NCBI GenBank assembly: GCA_937981515.1
Contig: CALJNY010000030.1
Span: 1 to 13,855, forward strand
Direction of reading: 5' to 3'
Source of the DNA: an uncultured Collinsella sp.
GTDB lineage: Bacteria; Actinomycetota; Coriobacteriia; Coriobacteriales; Coriobacteriaceae
Length of the DNA stretch: 13,855 nt
This document shows positions 1 to 6,510 of this stretch, one piece after another (the stretch's first letter is position 1; each line of letters opens with the position of its first letter). Position numbers and translations under genes: made by a program. Under the pieces are notes generated by a model. That model ran no database searches. It was given only the letters and a program-made list of their open reading frames with translations, and had not been told where the DNA came from.

Positions 1-474
1 CATAAAGACCGCCAGGCCCGCGCCAAAGCCGAGGTAGATAAAGCAGATGTTGAACGGCGTGTTGAAGCCGATGCGGTCCGCCAAATTGGACAGCGTGAAC
101 ATGAGCATCTGGAACGGCACGACCATCGAGAACACGAACAGGTAATAGAAGAAGTTCGAGATCTTGTTGTTGACACGAACCACGTACCAAGCGCACATGG
201 AGCAGCACACCAAGATCAGCACGACCGACGTGACCGTGATGATGAGCGAGTACATAAATGCCGAGGCAAAGCCCTGCTCGTTAAGGGCGTGCATGTAGTT
301 TGCGAGGCCGTTGAACGTCTCGGGCGTGAGCAGATCGAATGCCGTGGTGGTGCTGATTGCGGTCGCTTTCTTAAAAGAATTAAGCGCAATCATGAACACG
401 GGGTAGATCCACGCGAGCGACAGGATCGTAAAGAAAATCGAGAGCGCGCGGTTGATAACCTTATCGCGTTTCAT
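1..474 (-). CDS. Sugar ABC transporter permease, MalG/UgpE type (3' end cut off by window)
   Basis: Inner-membrane permease of a CUT1-type carbohydrate ABC importer, pairing with the permease encoded just upstream. The 158 visible residues begin MKRDKVINRALSIFF and contain a first membrane helix, then an extracytoplasmic stretch typical of MalG proteins (LNSFKKATAIS, then a loop with NGLANYMHAL), then at least two further helices including VVPFQMLMF. The cytoplasmic EAA loop that contacts the ATPase lies beyond the window edge and cannot be checked. The ATG overlaps the TAA of the upstream permease by one base (TAATG), and AAGGAGGTG lies about 7 bases before it, so translation is probably coupled. 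The family is clear; the sugar is not, though the neighbourhood suggests an alpha-glucoside. Confidence 0.9.
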   Translation of the reverse strand, partial: MKRDKVINRALSIFFTILSLAWIYPVFMIALNSFKKATAISTTTAFDLLTPETFNGLANYMHALNEQGFASAFMYSLIITVTSVVLILVCCSMCAWYVVRVNNKISNFFYYLFVFSMVVPFQMLMFTLSNLADRIGFNTPFNICFIYLGFGAGLAVFM

Positions 475-1328
475 TACTGCTGCACCTCCTTGGACCTCGT
501 GGCCTTAAGCTGGATCATGGAGATGGCCACGACCAGGATGCAGAAGATAACCGCCTTGGCCTGACCAATGCCCTGCCATGCGATACCGGCACGCGAATAG
601 AACGTGTTGTAGATGTTCAGGGCGAGCATCTCGGTGGAGTGCGCGGGGGCGCCGCCGGTAAGGGCGAGGTTCTGGTCGAACAGCTTAAAGCCGTTGGTGA
701 TGGACAGGAACAGGCAGATGGTGATGGTCGGCATCAGGTTAGGGATCTTAACCTTCCAAAACGTCTGCCATGCCGTAGCGCCGTCGACCTTGGCGGCCTC
801 GATGTAGTCGGACGGAATGGACTGCAGACCAGCGATGTAGATGATCATCATGTAGCCGACCTGCTGCCACAGGGTCAGGATGATAAGGCCCCAGAAGCCA
901 GCAGCAGAGTTAAGGGCGATGAGCTGGGCGCCCACGTTGGAGAGCAGGCAGTTGATCAGAATCTGCCAAATGTAGCCCAGCACGATGCCGCCGATCAGGT
1001 TAGGCATAAAGAAGATCGTACGGAAGATGTTGGTGCCTTTGAGCGCCTTGCGGGTGAGCGCCTGCGCAATGGCCAGGGCGATCACGTTGATGAGCACCGT
1101 CGACAGGAAGGCAAACGCCACGGTAAAGAAGAACGACGTGGAGAACTGCGGATCGGACAGCGCGCGCACGTAGTTCTCGATACCGACAAAGTGCGCGTTA
1201 CTAATGATAATAAACTGGCAGAACGAGAGATAGAAGCCCTGGATAAAAGGGATCACGAACCCGATCATAAACGCCAGGCACGTGGGCAGCATAAAGAGCG
1301 GCCACCAGCGCTTGAGTGCTTTGCCCAT
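474..1328 (-). CDS. Sugar ABC transporter permease, MalF/UgpA type
   Basis: Inner-membrane permease of 284 residues, the usual size for the shorter MalF-like CUT1 permeases. It shows an N-terminal helix (about residues 10-30), further hydrophobic segments near 65-90, 105-130 and 145-165, and a final helix near 258-272. The EAA loop that docks on the ATPase is visible at about 175-197 (YIEAAKVDGATAWQTFWKVK, with E177, A178, A179 and G183). The start is ATG at 1328 with AAAGGA seven bases upstream. It lies between the binding-protein gene and the second permease in the usual binding protein-permease-permease order. No ATPase gene is in the window, so a shared MsmK-type ATPase encoded elsewhere is the likely energy source (inference from family habit). 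Confidence 0.93.
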   Translation of the reverse strand: MGKALKRWWPLFMLPTCLAFMIGFVIPFIQGFYLSFCQFIIISNAHFVGIENYVRALSDPQFSTSFFFTVAFAFLSTVLINVIALAIAQALTRKALKGTNIFRTIFFMPNLIGGIVLGYIWQILINCLLSNVGAQLIALNSAAGFWGLIILTLWQQVGYMMIIYIAGLQSIPSDYIEAAKVDGATAWQTFWKVKIPNLMPTITICLFLSITNGFKLFDQNLALTGGAPAHSTEMLALNIYNTFYSRAGIAWQGIGQAKAVIFCILVVAISMIQLKATRSKEVQQ

Positions 1329-1348
1329 AAAAGGGTCCTTTCAATATG

Positions 1349-1384
1349 CAGGGGGCGGGCAAACCAACGTCTGCCCGCCCCCTG
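1349..1384 (-). promoter_or_regulatory. Perfect 12-bp hairpin between binding-protein gene and permease genes
   Basis: CAGGGGGCGGGC at 1349-1360 is the exact reverse complement of 1373-1384, with a 12-base loop. It lies in the only gap of the operon, after the binding-protein stop and before the permease ribosome site. No T-run follows on the minus strand, so it is not a classic terminator. In maltose-type operons a stem at this place blocks 3' decay and partly dampens expression of the permeases relative to the binding protein; the same role is inferred here. Confidence 0.75.
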
Positions 1385-1415
1385 TCGCTAATCAGATAGC
1401 TTGGGCAGCAACTGC

Positions 1416-2732
1416 TTACTCGGAAGCGGCCTTCTCGGTCTTCCAACCATCGACGAAGGCGTTATTGACGCCGTCCCACTTGCTGTTATCGGCAGCGTAG
1501 GCAATCAGAGCCTGCTTGAGGTTCTTCTTCCACTCCTCGGAGGGAATGTAGACGAAGTCCCAAGCGACGGTCTTCTTGCCGTCCTTGGCCATGGCAACGG
1601 CCTGCTGCGAGAAGACGTTGGTGGTCTCCTTGGCGCTCTTGAACGGAGCGGTCAGACCCATCTTGTCGGCGATGATGCTGGTCGGGGTGTCAGCGGTGAC
1701 GCACCAATACATGAAGTCCTCGGTGGCCTTCTGGGCATCCTCGGAAGCCTGGGAACTGACGCACCAGTAGTTCTCGCCGCCGGAGCACAGGCCCTGGTTC
1801 TCCTCGCCGTCAACACCGATGTAGATCGGCATCATGCCAATCTGATCGTCGGTCATGCCGGCCTTGACGAGGTCAGAGTAGGCCCAAGAGCCGTTCTGGT
1901 AGAAGACGGCCTTGCCGGTTGCGAACTCGTTGGTGGCGTCGTCGCCGGTCTTGGAAGCAAGCTGCGAAGGATCGCAGGTGGAGTCGGTGATGTACAGGTC
2001 GAAGATCTGCTTGTAGTTGTCGAGGAACTCACCCTTGATCTCGTCGTCCTCCTGGTTGTGCTCCTTCTCAAACTCGTAGTAGAGCGGCATGTTGGCAAGG
2101 TGGGTGGTGTAGCGCCAGCTGTAGGAGTCGTCCATGCCGGCGGAAGTGAAGGCACCCTCGACACCAAGCTCGTCCTTGCGGGCCTGGATGTCATCGGCAC
2201 AAGCCTTCAGCTTGTCGAAGGAGTTGATGTCCTCGGCCTTGTAGCCAGCCTTCTCGAGCAGCTGCTTGTTGTAAATAATGCCGAAGCTCTCCTGAACCCA
2301 GTCGATGCACACATCCTTGCCGTCGGACTGCAGAGCCAGGGAGTCATCAATGAGCTCACCGCGGAGCTTGGTATCGGACAGGTCGGCGCAGTAATCCTTC
2401 CAGTTCTTAAGACCGGTGGGGCCGTTGACCTGGAACAGGGTCGGAGCGGAGCTCTTGGACATCTCGGACTTAAGCTTCTCCTCGTAGGTGTTGGAAGCGG
2501 CGGTCACGATCTTGACCTCGACGCCCTTCTCCTTCTTATAGGCCTTGGCGATCTCCTTCCACTCCTTGTCGACCTCGGGCTTGAATTGGAGGAAGTAGAC
2601 CTCGGCAGCGTCACCAGAAGCAGAGGAGCCGGAGCCGGCAGAACCACCGCAACCCACGAGGCCCAGACCAAGAACTGCAGCCGCGGAACCAGCAAAGCCC
2701 AGGAACTGCCTTCTGCTCATTTCGTTCTTCAT
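1416..2732 (-). CDS. Sugar ABC transporter substrate-binding lipoprotein (family 1 solute-binding protein)
   Basis: Extracellular lipid-anchored sugar-binding protein that delivers its ligand to the two permeases encoded downstream. From ATG at 2732 it is 438 residues. The N-terminus MKNEMSRRQFLGFAG has a twin-arginine motif (R7, R8), followed by a hydrophobic core and a lipobox LVGC with the lipid cysteine at 28, then a Gly/Ser linker and a mature domain of about 400 residues. The GTG at 2750 is open in frame but lies inside the ribosome site (AAAGGGTGG, 6 bases before the ATG at 2732), so the ATG is preferred. The acidic mature domain with SBP_bac_1-type features (FQVNGPTGLKNWKDY, FATGKAVFYQNGSWAYSDL) supports the family. 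Specificity cannot be read from the sequence. Confidence 0.93.
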   Translation of the reverse strand: MKNEMSRRQFLGFAGSAAAVLGLGLVGCGGSAGSGSSASGDAAEVYFLQFKPEVDKEWKEIAKAYKKEKGVEVKIVTAASNTYEEKLKSEMSKSSAPTLFQVNGPTGLKNWKDYCADLSDTKLRGELIDDSLALQSDGKDVCIDWVQESFGIIYNKQLLEKAGYKAEDINSFDKLKACADDIQARKDELGVEGAFTSAGMDDSYSWRYTTHLANMPLYYEFEKEHNQEDDEIKGEFLDNYKQIFDLYITDSTCDPSQLASKTGDDATNEFATGKAVFYQNGSWAYSDLVKAGMTDDQIGMMPIYIGVDGEENQGLCSGGENYWCVSSQASEDAQKATEDFMYWCVTADTPTSIIADKMGLTAPFKSAKETTNVFSQQAVAMAKDGKKTVAWDFVYIPSEEWKKNLKQALIAYAADNSKWDGVNNAFVDGWKTEKAASE

Positions 2733-2755
2733 TACAATCCACCCTTTCACACCGT

Positions 2756-2774
2756 GGCGGCACCCTTTGCCGCC
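2756..2774 (-). promoter_or_regulatory. 5'-leader hairpin with a copy of the ribosome-site sequence
   Basis: GGCGGCA at 2756-2762 pairs with TGCCGCC at 2768-2774 around a 5-base loop, just upstream of the ribosome site of the binding-protein gene. In the mRNA sense the sequence AAAGGGTG occurs twice, once across the loop and 3' arm (2761-2768) and once as the real ribosome site (2740-2747). It may stabilise the 5' end or act as a decoy. The hairpin is seen; the role is inferred. Confidence 0.5.
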
Positions 2775-2840
2775 GCCTTCGGAGATTGGCTCGGGGACTT
2801 TGCCCCTTTTGCTGATTTGAACGATACGCTATTTGGCTAG

Positions 2841-2852
2841 TTGTTTGAACAA
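2841..2852. promoter_or_regulatory. Candidate TreR-like operator, site B
   Basis: TTGTTTGAACAA is an imperfect palindrome (TTGTT/AACAA around two bases). It differs at one base from TTGTTTAAACAA, and its bases 2843-2852 are the reverse complement of the site at 3933-3942. It lies about 110 bp before the start of the binding-protein gene, below a weak promoter-like pair (TTCACC and AGTAAT on the minus strand). Assignment to the neighbouring GntR protein is inferred. Confidence 0.5.
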
Positions 2853-2915
2853 GTATTACTAGAGCGGTAGAAAAACTTCGGTGAACGGTAATTTCAACTT
2901 GATACTTGACAAGTT

Positions 2916-2927
2916 TTGTATAAACAA
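2916..2927. promoter_or_regulatory. Candidate TreR-like operator, site A
   Basis: TTGTATAAACAA has TTGT/ACAA arms and differs at one base from the TTGTATATACAA palindrome that I recall for Bacillus TreR. It partly overlaps a perfect 14-bp palindrome, AACAATTAATTGTT, at 2923-2936, and lies next to ACTTGACAAGT at 2904-2914 (5-bp arms around a central A). The 306-base gap 2733-3038 holds these sites, the leader hairpin at 2756-2774 and the terminator at 2949-2997; I see no gene in it. Confidence 0.5.
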
Positions 2928-2948
2928 TTAATTGTTATCAAATGCAGA

Positions 2949-2997
2949 GAAAACGCCCGGTCAAGCCGATGCATCGTCGGTTTGACCGGGCGTTTTC
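2949..2997 (-). terminator. Intrinsic terminator of the GntR regulator gene (potentially bidirectional)
   Basis: GAAAACGCCCGGTCAA at 2949-2964 is the exact complement of 2982-2997. The stem continues through a G-T pair and four more pairs (CCGA/TCGG) to a 7-base loop, giving about 21 pairs. Each flank carries a short A/T tract (TTTTC), so it could stop transcription both ways. It follows the minus-strand regulator gene by about 40 bases and insulates it from the binding-protein promoter. Confidence 0.85.
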
Positions 2998-3038
2998 GCT
3001 TTGATGACATGAGTCTCGTCAGGCTGCGAGCTAGCCGG

Positions 3039-3758
3039 CTATCGCTTGGAGTTGACGCGGTAATGGAAGATCTCGGGATGCGTGCGGGCATGCGTGACCT
3101 CGAACAAGATGCCGTCCGAGGTGTACGACTGGCTCTCCATGACGGCGACACAGTTGTATTTGCCGAGGTCAAGATAACTGCAATCCTCATCGTTGGCAAG
3201 CTCGACGCTCACCGTACGGCGACTCGCCATCACCTTGACGCCGCGTTTGTGCTCCAGATAGTCGTAAATTGACTTTGCGGCGATCTCGGGCGTCAGGCCT
3301 TTGGCGATCGACTCCAAAAAGTAACCATGGTCTACTTGGCGCGCATTGCCGTTAAGGCTTCGGACGCGCACCACGCGAATCAACTGCTCACCCACCTTAA
3401 AGCCCAGACGACGAGAGAGCTGCTCGGTGCAAATCAAATGCTCAAAAGACTTAACGTCCGTCGATGCAACGGCATTGTTGCGCTTTGCAAATTCGCCAAA
3501 CGACTCGACTTCCTCGAGTGCGCCCAGCATGTCGGTTTCGCCCTTGAGCCAAATAACGCGCACGCCCTTGCCGTGTATAGGCTGCACAAACATCTGGTCG
3601 GCCAGCATGCTCAAGGCGCGTCGAACGGTATTGCGCGTGCAGCCAAACTCCGCGGTCAGCTCGGCTTCGGTTGGCAGCATCTCCTGAAACGCATAGGTCC
3701 CATTAATGATGCGCGAACGTATTTCTCGGTAGATTCCTTCGTATATCGCTTTTGGCAT
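3039..3758 (-). CDS. GntR/HutC-family repressor resembling TreR
   Basis: DNA-binding sugar-phosphate-responsive regulator of 239 residues, the normal size of HutC-type GntR proteins. Residues 1-70 form the GntR winged helix (MLPTEAELTAEFGCTRNTVRRAL, then the wing IHGKGVRV). Residues about 90-233 form a UTRA ligand domain. Several stretches resemble Bacillus TreR as I remember it: LPTEAELTAEFG, KSIYDYLEHKRGV, and the ending FEVTHARTHPEIFHYRV. ATG at 3758 is preceded by AGAGGTG. It is divergent from the PTS-phosphatase gene and upstream of the binding-protein operon, with related operator-like sites at both. The likely effector is a phosphorylated alpha-disaccharide (trehalose-6-P or maltose-6'-P), by inference from TreR and the adjacent EIICB. 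Confidence 0.88.
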   Translation of the reverse strand: MPKAIYEGIYREIRSRIINGTYAFQEMLPTEAELTAEFGCTRNTVRRALSMLADQMFVQPIHGKGVRVIWLKGETDMLGALEEVESFGEFAKRNNAVASTDVKSFEHLICTEQLSRRLGFKVGEQLIRVVRVRSLNGNARQVDHGYFLESIAKGLTPEIAAKSIYDYLEHKRGVKVMASRRTVSVELANDEDCSYLDLGKYNCVAVMESQSYTSDGILFEVTHARTHPEIFHYRVNSKR

Positions 3759-3810
3759 TGTTTCACCTCTAATGAATATGTATGGCTAGGCACGATAGCA
3801 TTTCTTTGGG

Positions 3811-3822
3811 TTGTTTAAACCG
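3811..3822. promoter_or_regulatory. Candidate TreR-like operator, site C, in the regulator promoter
   Basis: TTGTTTAAACCG contains the 8-bp palindrome GTTTAAAC and matches the first ten bases of the proposed operator. It lies about 55 bp before the regulator start codon. On the minus strand a perfect TTGACA is found at 3850-3855 upstream of it, though the best -10 match (GATAGA, 3823-3828) is spaced by 21 bases, so the promoter itself is doubtful. The placement would suit autoregulation. Confidence 0.45.
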
Positions 3823-3919
3823 TCTATCGGCAAAGCACCGATTATTAACTGTCAACGGCGCCCGTGATGCTCCAATCGATTCGAATCAAAACCATCAATG
3901 CGGCGAACGCTCACTCCCC

Positions 3920-3944
3920 TACAATTAACTCATTGTTCAAACGT
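3920..3944 (+). promoter_or_regulatory. Candidate -10 box and operator site D before the PTS-phosphatase gene
   Basis: TACAAT at 3920-3925 is a 5/6 match to the -10 consensus; no good -35 is seen. Eight bases on, where transcription would begin, TTGTTCAAACGT (3933-3944) matches the proposed operator; its first ten bases are the reverse complement of part of site B. A repressor bound there would block initiation. The gap also has a perfect 10-bp palindrome GATTCGAATC at 3878-3887 of unknown role. Confidence 0.45.
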
Positions 3945-3985
3945 TCCACCGCAGACATGGCGGGCTTACGGTCGAGAGGCAGAAC

Positions 3986-6436
3986 ATGCTGCAAAAAATC
4001 CAACGCTTTGGCGGGGCAATGTTCGCGCCCGCCATGCTGTTTTCTATATCAGGCCTCATGGTCGGCGTCTCCGCCCTCGCAACGTCTGCGGATATCGTCG
4101 GCGACCTCGCCGTATACGGAACCCCTTGGTACGTTTTTTGGACTATCATCCAGCGTGGCTCGTGGACGGTCTTTAAACGACTTCCGCTCCTTTTTGCCGT
4201 AGCGCTGCCCATCGGCCTTGCCCAAAAGCAACCGGCACGTTGTTGCTTCGAGGCGCTCGTGGCCTATTTTGCCTATTGCTTCTTTTTGAGCGAGATCATC
4301 AAGCTGAGCGGAGACAACCTTGGACTTAAGTACCCGTCGTCTTTGACCTCCGCTAGCGGCATCACCATCATCGACGGCATCAAGACACTCGACACCGGCA
4401 TTATTGGCCCGCTGGCGGTGTCGGCAACCGTTGTCGCCATCCATGACCGCTTCTACGATGCCAAGGTTCCCGATTGGCTCGGTACCTTCTCGGGTTCCTC
4501 GCTGGTCTACCTCATCAGCTTTTTTGCCGTGTTCGCCCTTGCCGCCATCTCGGCCGCCATCGTGCCCTTCGTATACGCAGCGACCGAAACGCTGCGCCAC
4601 GCACTTGCGGGCGTCGGTCCCTTCGGCGTGGGCGTCTTTGTGTTTTTGGAACGCGCGCTCGAACCCATGGGCTTGCACCATTTGCTCTACATGCCCATCT
4701 ATTACGACAATCTGGTCATTCACGACGGTATTTACGCCACGTGGACCAACCTGCTCCCCATTCTCTCCCATAGCACGCGCCCTTTGAATGAGCTTGCACC
4801 CTGGGCAGGTTTTACCGCCACCGGCTGGAGCAAGCTCTTTGGCCTTCCCGCCATCGCGGCAGCATTCTATTTCACCGCCAAACCCGAACGCCGTGCCGGC
4901 CTTAAGGCCATCCTTTTGCCCGCCATCGTCGCCTCGGTGGTCTGCGGCGTCACCGAGCCGCTCGAGTTTCTCTTTATGTTCACCTATCCCGGACTCTTTT
5001 TGCTCTACGCCGTCCTATCCTCCTGCCTTGCCATGACCATGAACCTCTTCGGTATCGTCGGCATCTTCTCAGGCGGTCTCATGGAAATGACGGCCTTCAA
5101 CTTCATCCCACTCGTGCGAATGCATGCCGGCTCCTACCTTTTGGCGCTCGGTATCGGCCTTGCCTTTAGCCTCATCTTTTTTGTTAGTTTTCGCGCACTC
5201 ATCTTGGTCTATGACCTTAAGACGCCGGGCCGCGAGGATCATGTCTCCAATCGCGCGGCAATCGATCGTTTAACGGGAAGCGGCTTTGCCAAAGAGCAAT
5301 CTCCCAATGACGAGGTCAATAGTCGATCCGATCAAGATCACGTCCTCGCTGAGCGGGTAATTCAGCTTTTAGGTGGCGTTGGCAATATCGTGGGCGCAAC
5401 CAACTGCGCCACGCGCCTGCGCGTCGAGGTCGCAGACCCCTCCATCGTTGCAGATAACGCGTCGTTTGTCACGGTGGGCGCCAAGGGCCTCATCATTACG
5501 GGCAAGACCGCCCAGGTGATCATCGGCATTTCCGTTCCCCGTATCAAAGAACACTTTGATCGAATCATGGGGCTCGAACCGGGCTTTGCCCCCACCACCT
5601 CGGCCTCCCCTGTCGCCAGTGCAGCCCATAAGCACGGCGACATCTGCTTCTTCGACATCGACGGTACGCTCGCCTGGCAAGATCCCAAACTCGCCCAAGA
5701 GCTCCCCGAGGATGAGCGAGACCTCTCCCCCTACCCCAATGAAGCGGTCTCGCAAGCCATCCGTGATTTTGTTGCCAAGGGCAATATGGCGTTTATCTGC
5801 ACAGGGCGCACACTGAGCTGCATCCATCCAAAGCTGCTCGAGCTGCCCTGGGCCGGCATCGTCTGCCTCGCGGGTGGCTATGTCGAACTTGAGGGACACG
5901 TGATTCGCGATTTAGCGATGACGTCCAGCATGCTGCAGCGCCTTGCCCCCTATCTTGAGCAGTCGGGCGAGGTCATCCGCTTTGAGGGTCTTAACGGTGT
6001 CGTGCGCATGAGTATCGATGCCCCCGATACTCCCGGATACGCGCGCACCCTGGGCGATGCAGTCACACAGCTGCAACATTACAGTGCCTACAAGATCTTG
6101 ATGTCTACATCGCTCGCCAACCGTATCGCTCAAGATAAGGCACTTGAGCCGCTGCTGTGCTTTAACGAGCTCGAACTCGAGGTAACCGAAATCTCGCCAC
6201 GCGAATGCACGAAGCGCGGGGGCATCCAGTCTGTACTCGACGCCCTCGATCCCCACCACGGAACCGTATACGGCATCGGCGACGCCAGCAATGACGTCTC
6301 GCTGATGAACGCCGTCGATGTCGGTATCGCCATGGGCAATGCGCCGGACTATCTCAAAAAGCGCGCCGACTACATCACCGACTCGGTCGACAAAGATGGC
6401 GTCGTCAAGGCGCTCGAGCACTTTAGGCTTATATAA
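3986..6436 (+). CDS. PTS EIICB (alpha-glucoside, MalP/GlvC type) fused to a Cof-type HAD phosphatase
   Basis: An 816-residue fusion. Residues 1-415 form a full EIIC sugar channel; the opening LQKIQRFGGAMFAPAMLF and the motifs GIKTLDTGIIG, LERALEPMGLHHLLY and GVTEPLEF (321-328) match MalP/GlvC alpha-glucoside permeases. Residues about 450-528 are EIIB, with its phosphorylated cysteine at 474 (TNCATRLRV). After a short Ala/Ser linker, residues 550-816 are a whole HAD-IIB (Cof) phosphatase with motif I DIDGT (D557, D559), motif II T606 (CTGRT), motif III K743 and motif IV GDASND (D766, D770). The whole 2.4 kb reads in one frame without interruption. No EIIA domain is present, so a shared EIIA(Glc) is expected. 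The ATG at 3986 has GAGAGG six bases upstream. Likely action: phosphorylate a disaccharide during import, then dephosphorylate it or a product at the inner membrane face. The phosphatase substrate is inferred. Confidence 0.92.
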   Translation: MLQKIQRFGGAMFAPAMLFSISGLMVGVSALATSADIVGDLAVYGTPWYVFWTIIQRGSWTVFKRLPLLFAVALPIGLAQKQPARCCFEALVAYFAYCFFLSEIIKLSGDNLGLKYPSSLTSASGITIIDGIKTLDTGIIGPLAVSATVVAIHDRFYDAKVPDWLGTFSGSSLVYLISFFAVFALAAISAAIVPFVYAATETLRHALAGVGPFGVGVFVFLERALEPMGLHHLLYMPIYYDNLVIHDGIYATWTNLLPILSHSTRPLNELAPWAGFTATGWSKLFGLPAIAAAFYFTAKPERRAGLKAILLPAIVASVVCGVTEPLEFLFMFTYPGLFLLYAVLSSCLAMTMNLFGIVGIFSGGLMEMTAFNFIPLVRMHAGSYLLALGIGLAFSLIFFVSFRALILVYDLKTPGREDHVSNRAAIDRLTGSGFAKEQSPNDEVNSRSDQDHVLAERVIQLLGGVGNIVGATNCATRLRVEVADPSIVADNASFVTVGAKGLIITGKTAQVIIGISVPRIKEHFDRIMGLEPGFAPTTSASPVASAAHKHGDICFFDIDGTLAWQDPKLAQELPEDERDLSPYPNEAVSQAIRDFVAKGNMAFICTGRTLSCIHPKLLELPWAGIVCLAGGYVELEGHVIRDLAMTSSMLQRLAPYLEQSGEVIRFEGLNGVVRMSIDAPDTPGYARTLGDAVTQLQHYSAYKILMSTSLANRIAQDKALEPLLCFNELELEVTEISPRECTKRGGIQSVLDALDPHHGTVYGIGDASNDVSLMNAVDVGIAMGNAPDYLKKRADYITDSVDKDGVVKALEHFRLI

Positions 6437-6510
6437 GCAGCCGGCACGCGCACGCGTCCCGTTTCCCCAAATCGCCAAAACAGACGCGCCGGCAACTCCA
6501 ATGTGGCAAT

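Noticed and set aside
1401..2840. Long plus-strand open frame (479 codons) opposite the binding-protein gene
   Set aside because: It is the shadow of a clear lipoprotein gene; its Leu/Val/Gly-rich translation shows no domain and comes from high-GC antisense codons.
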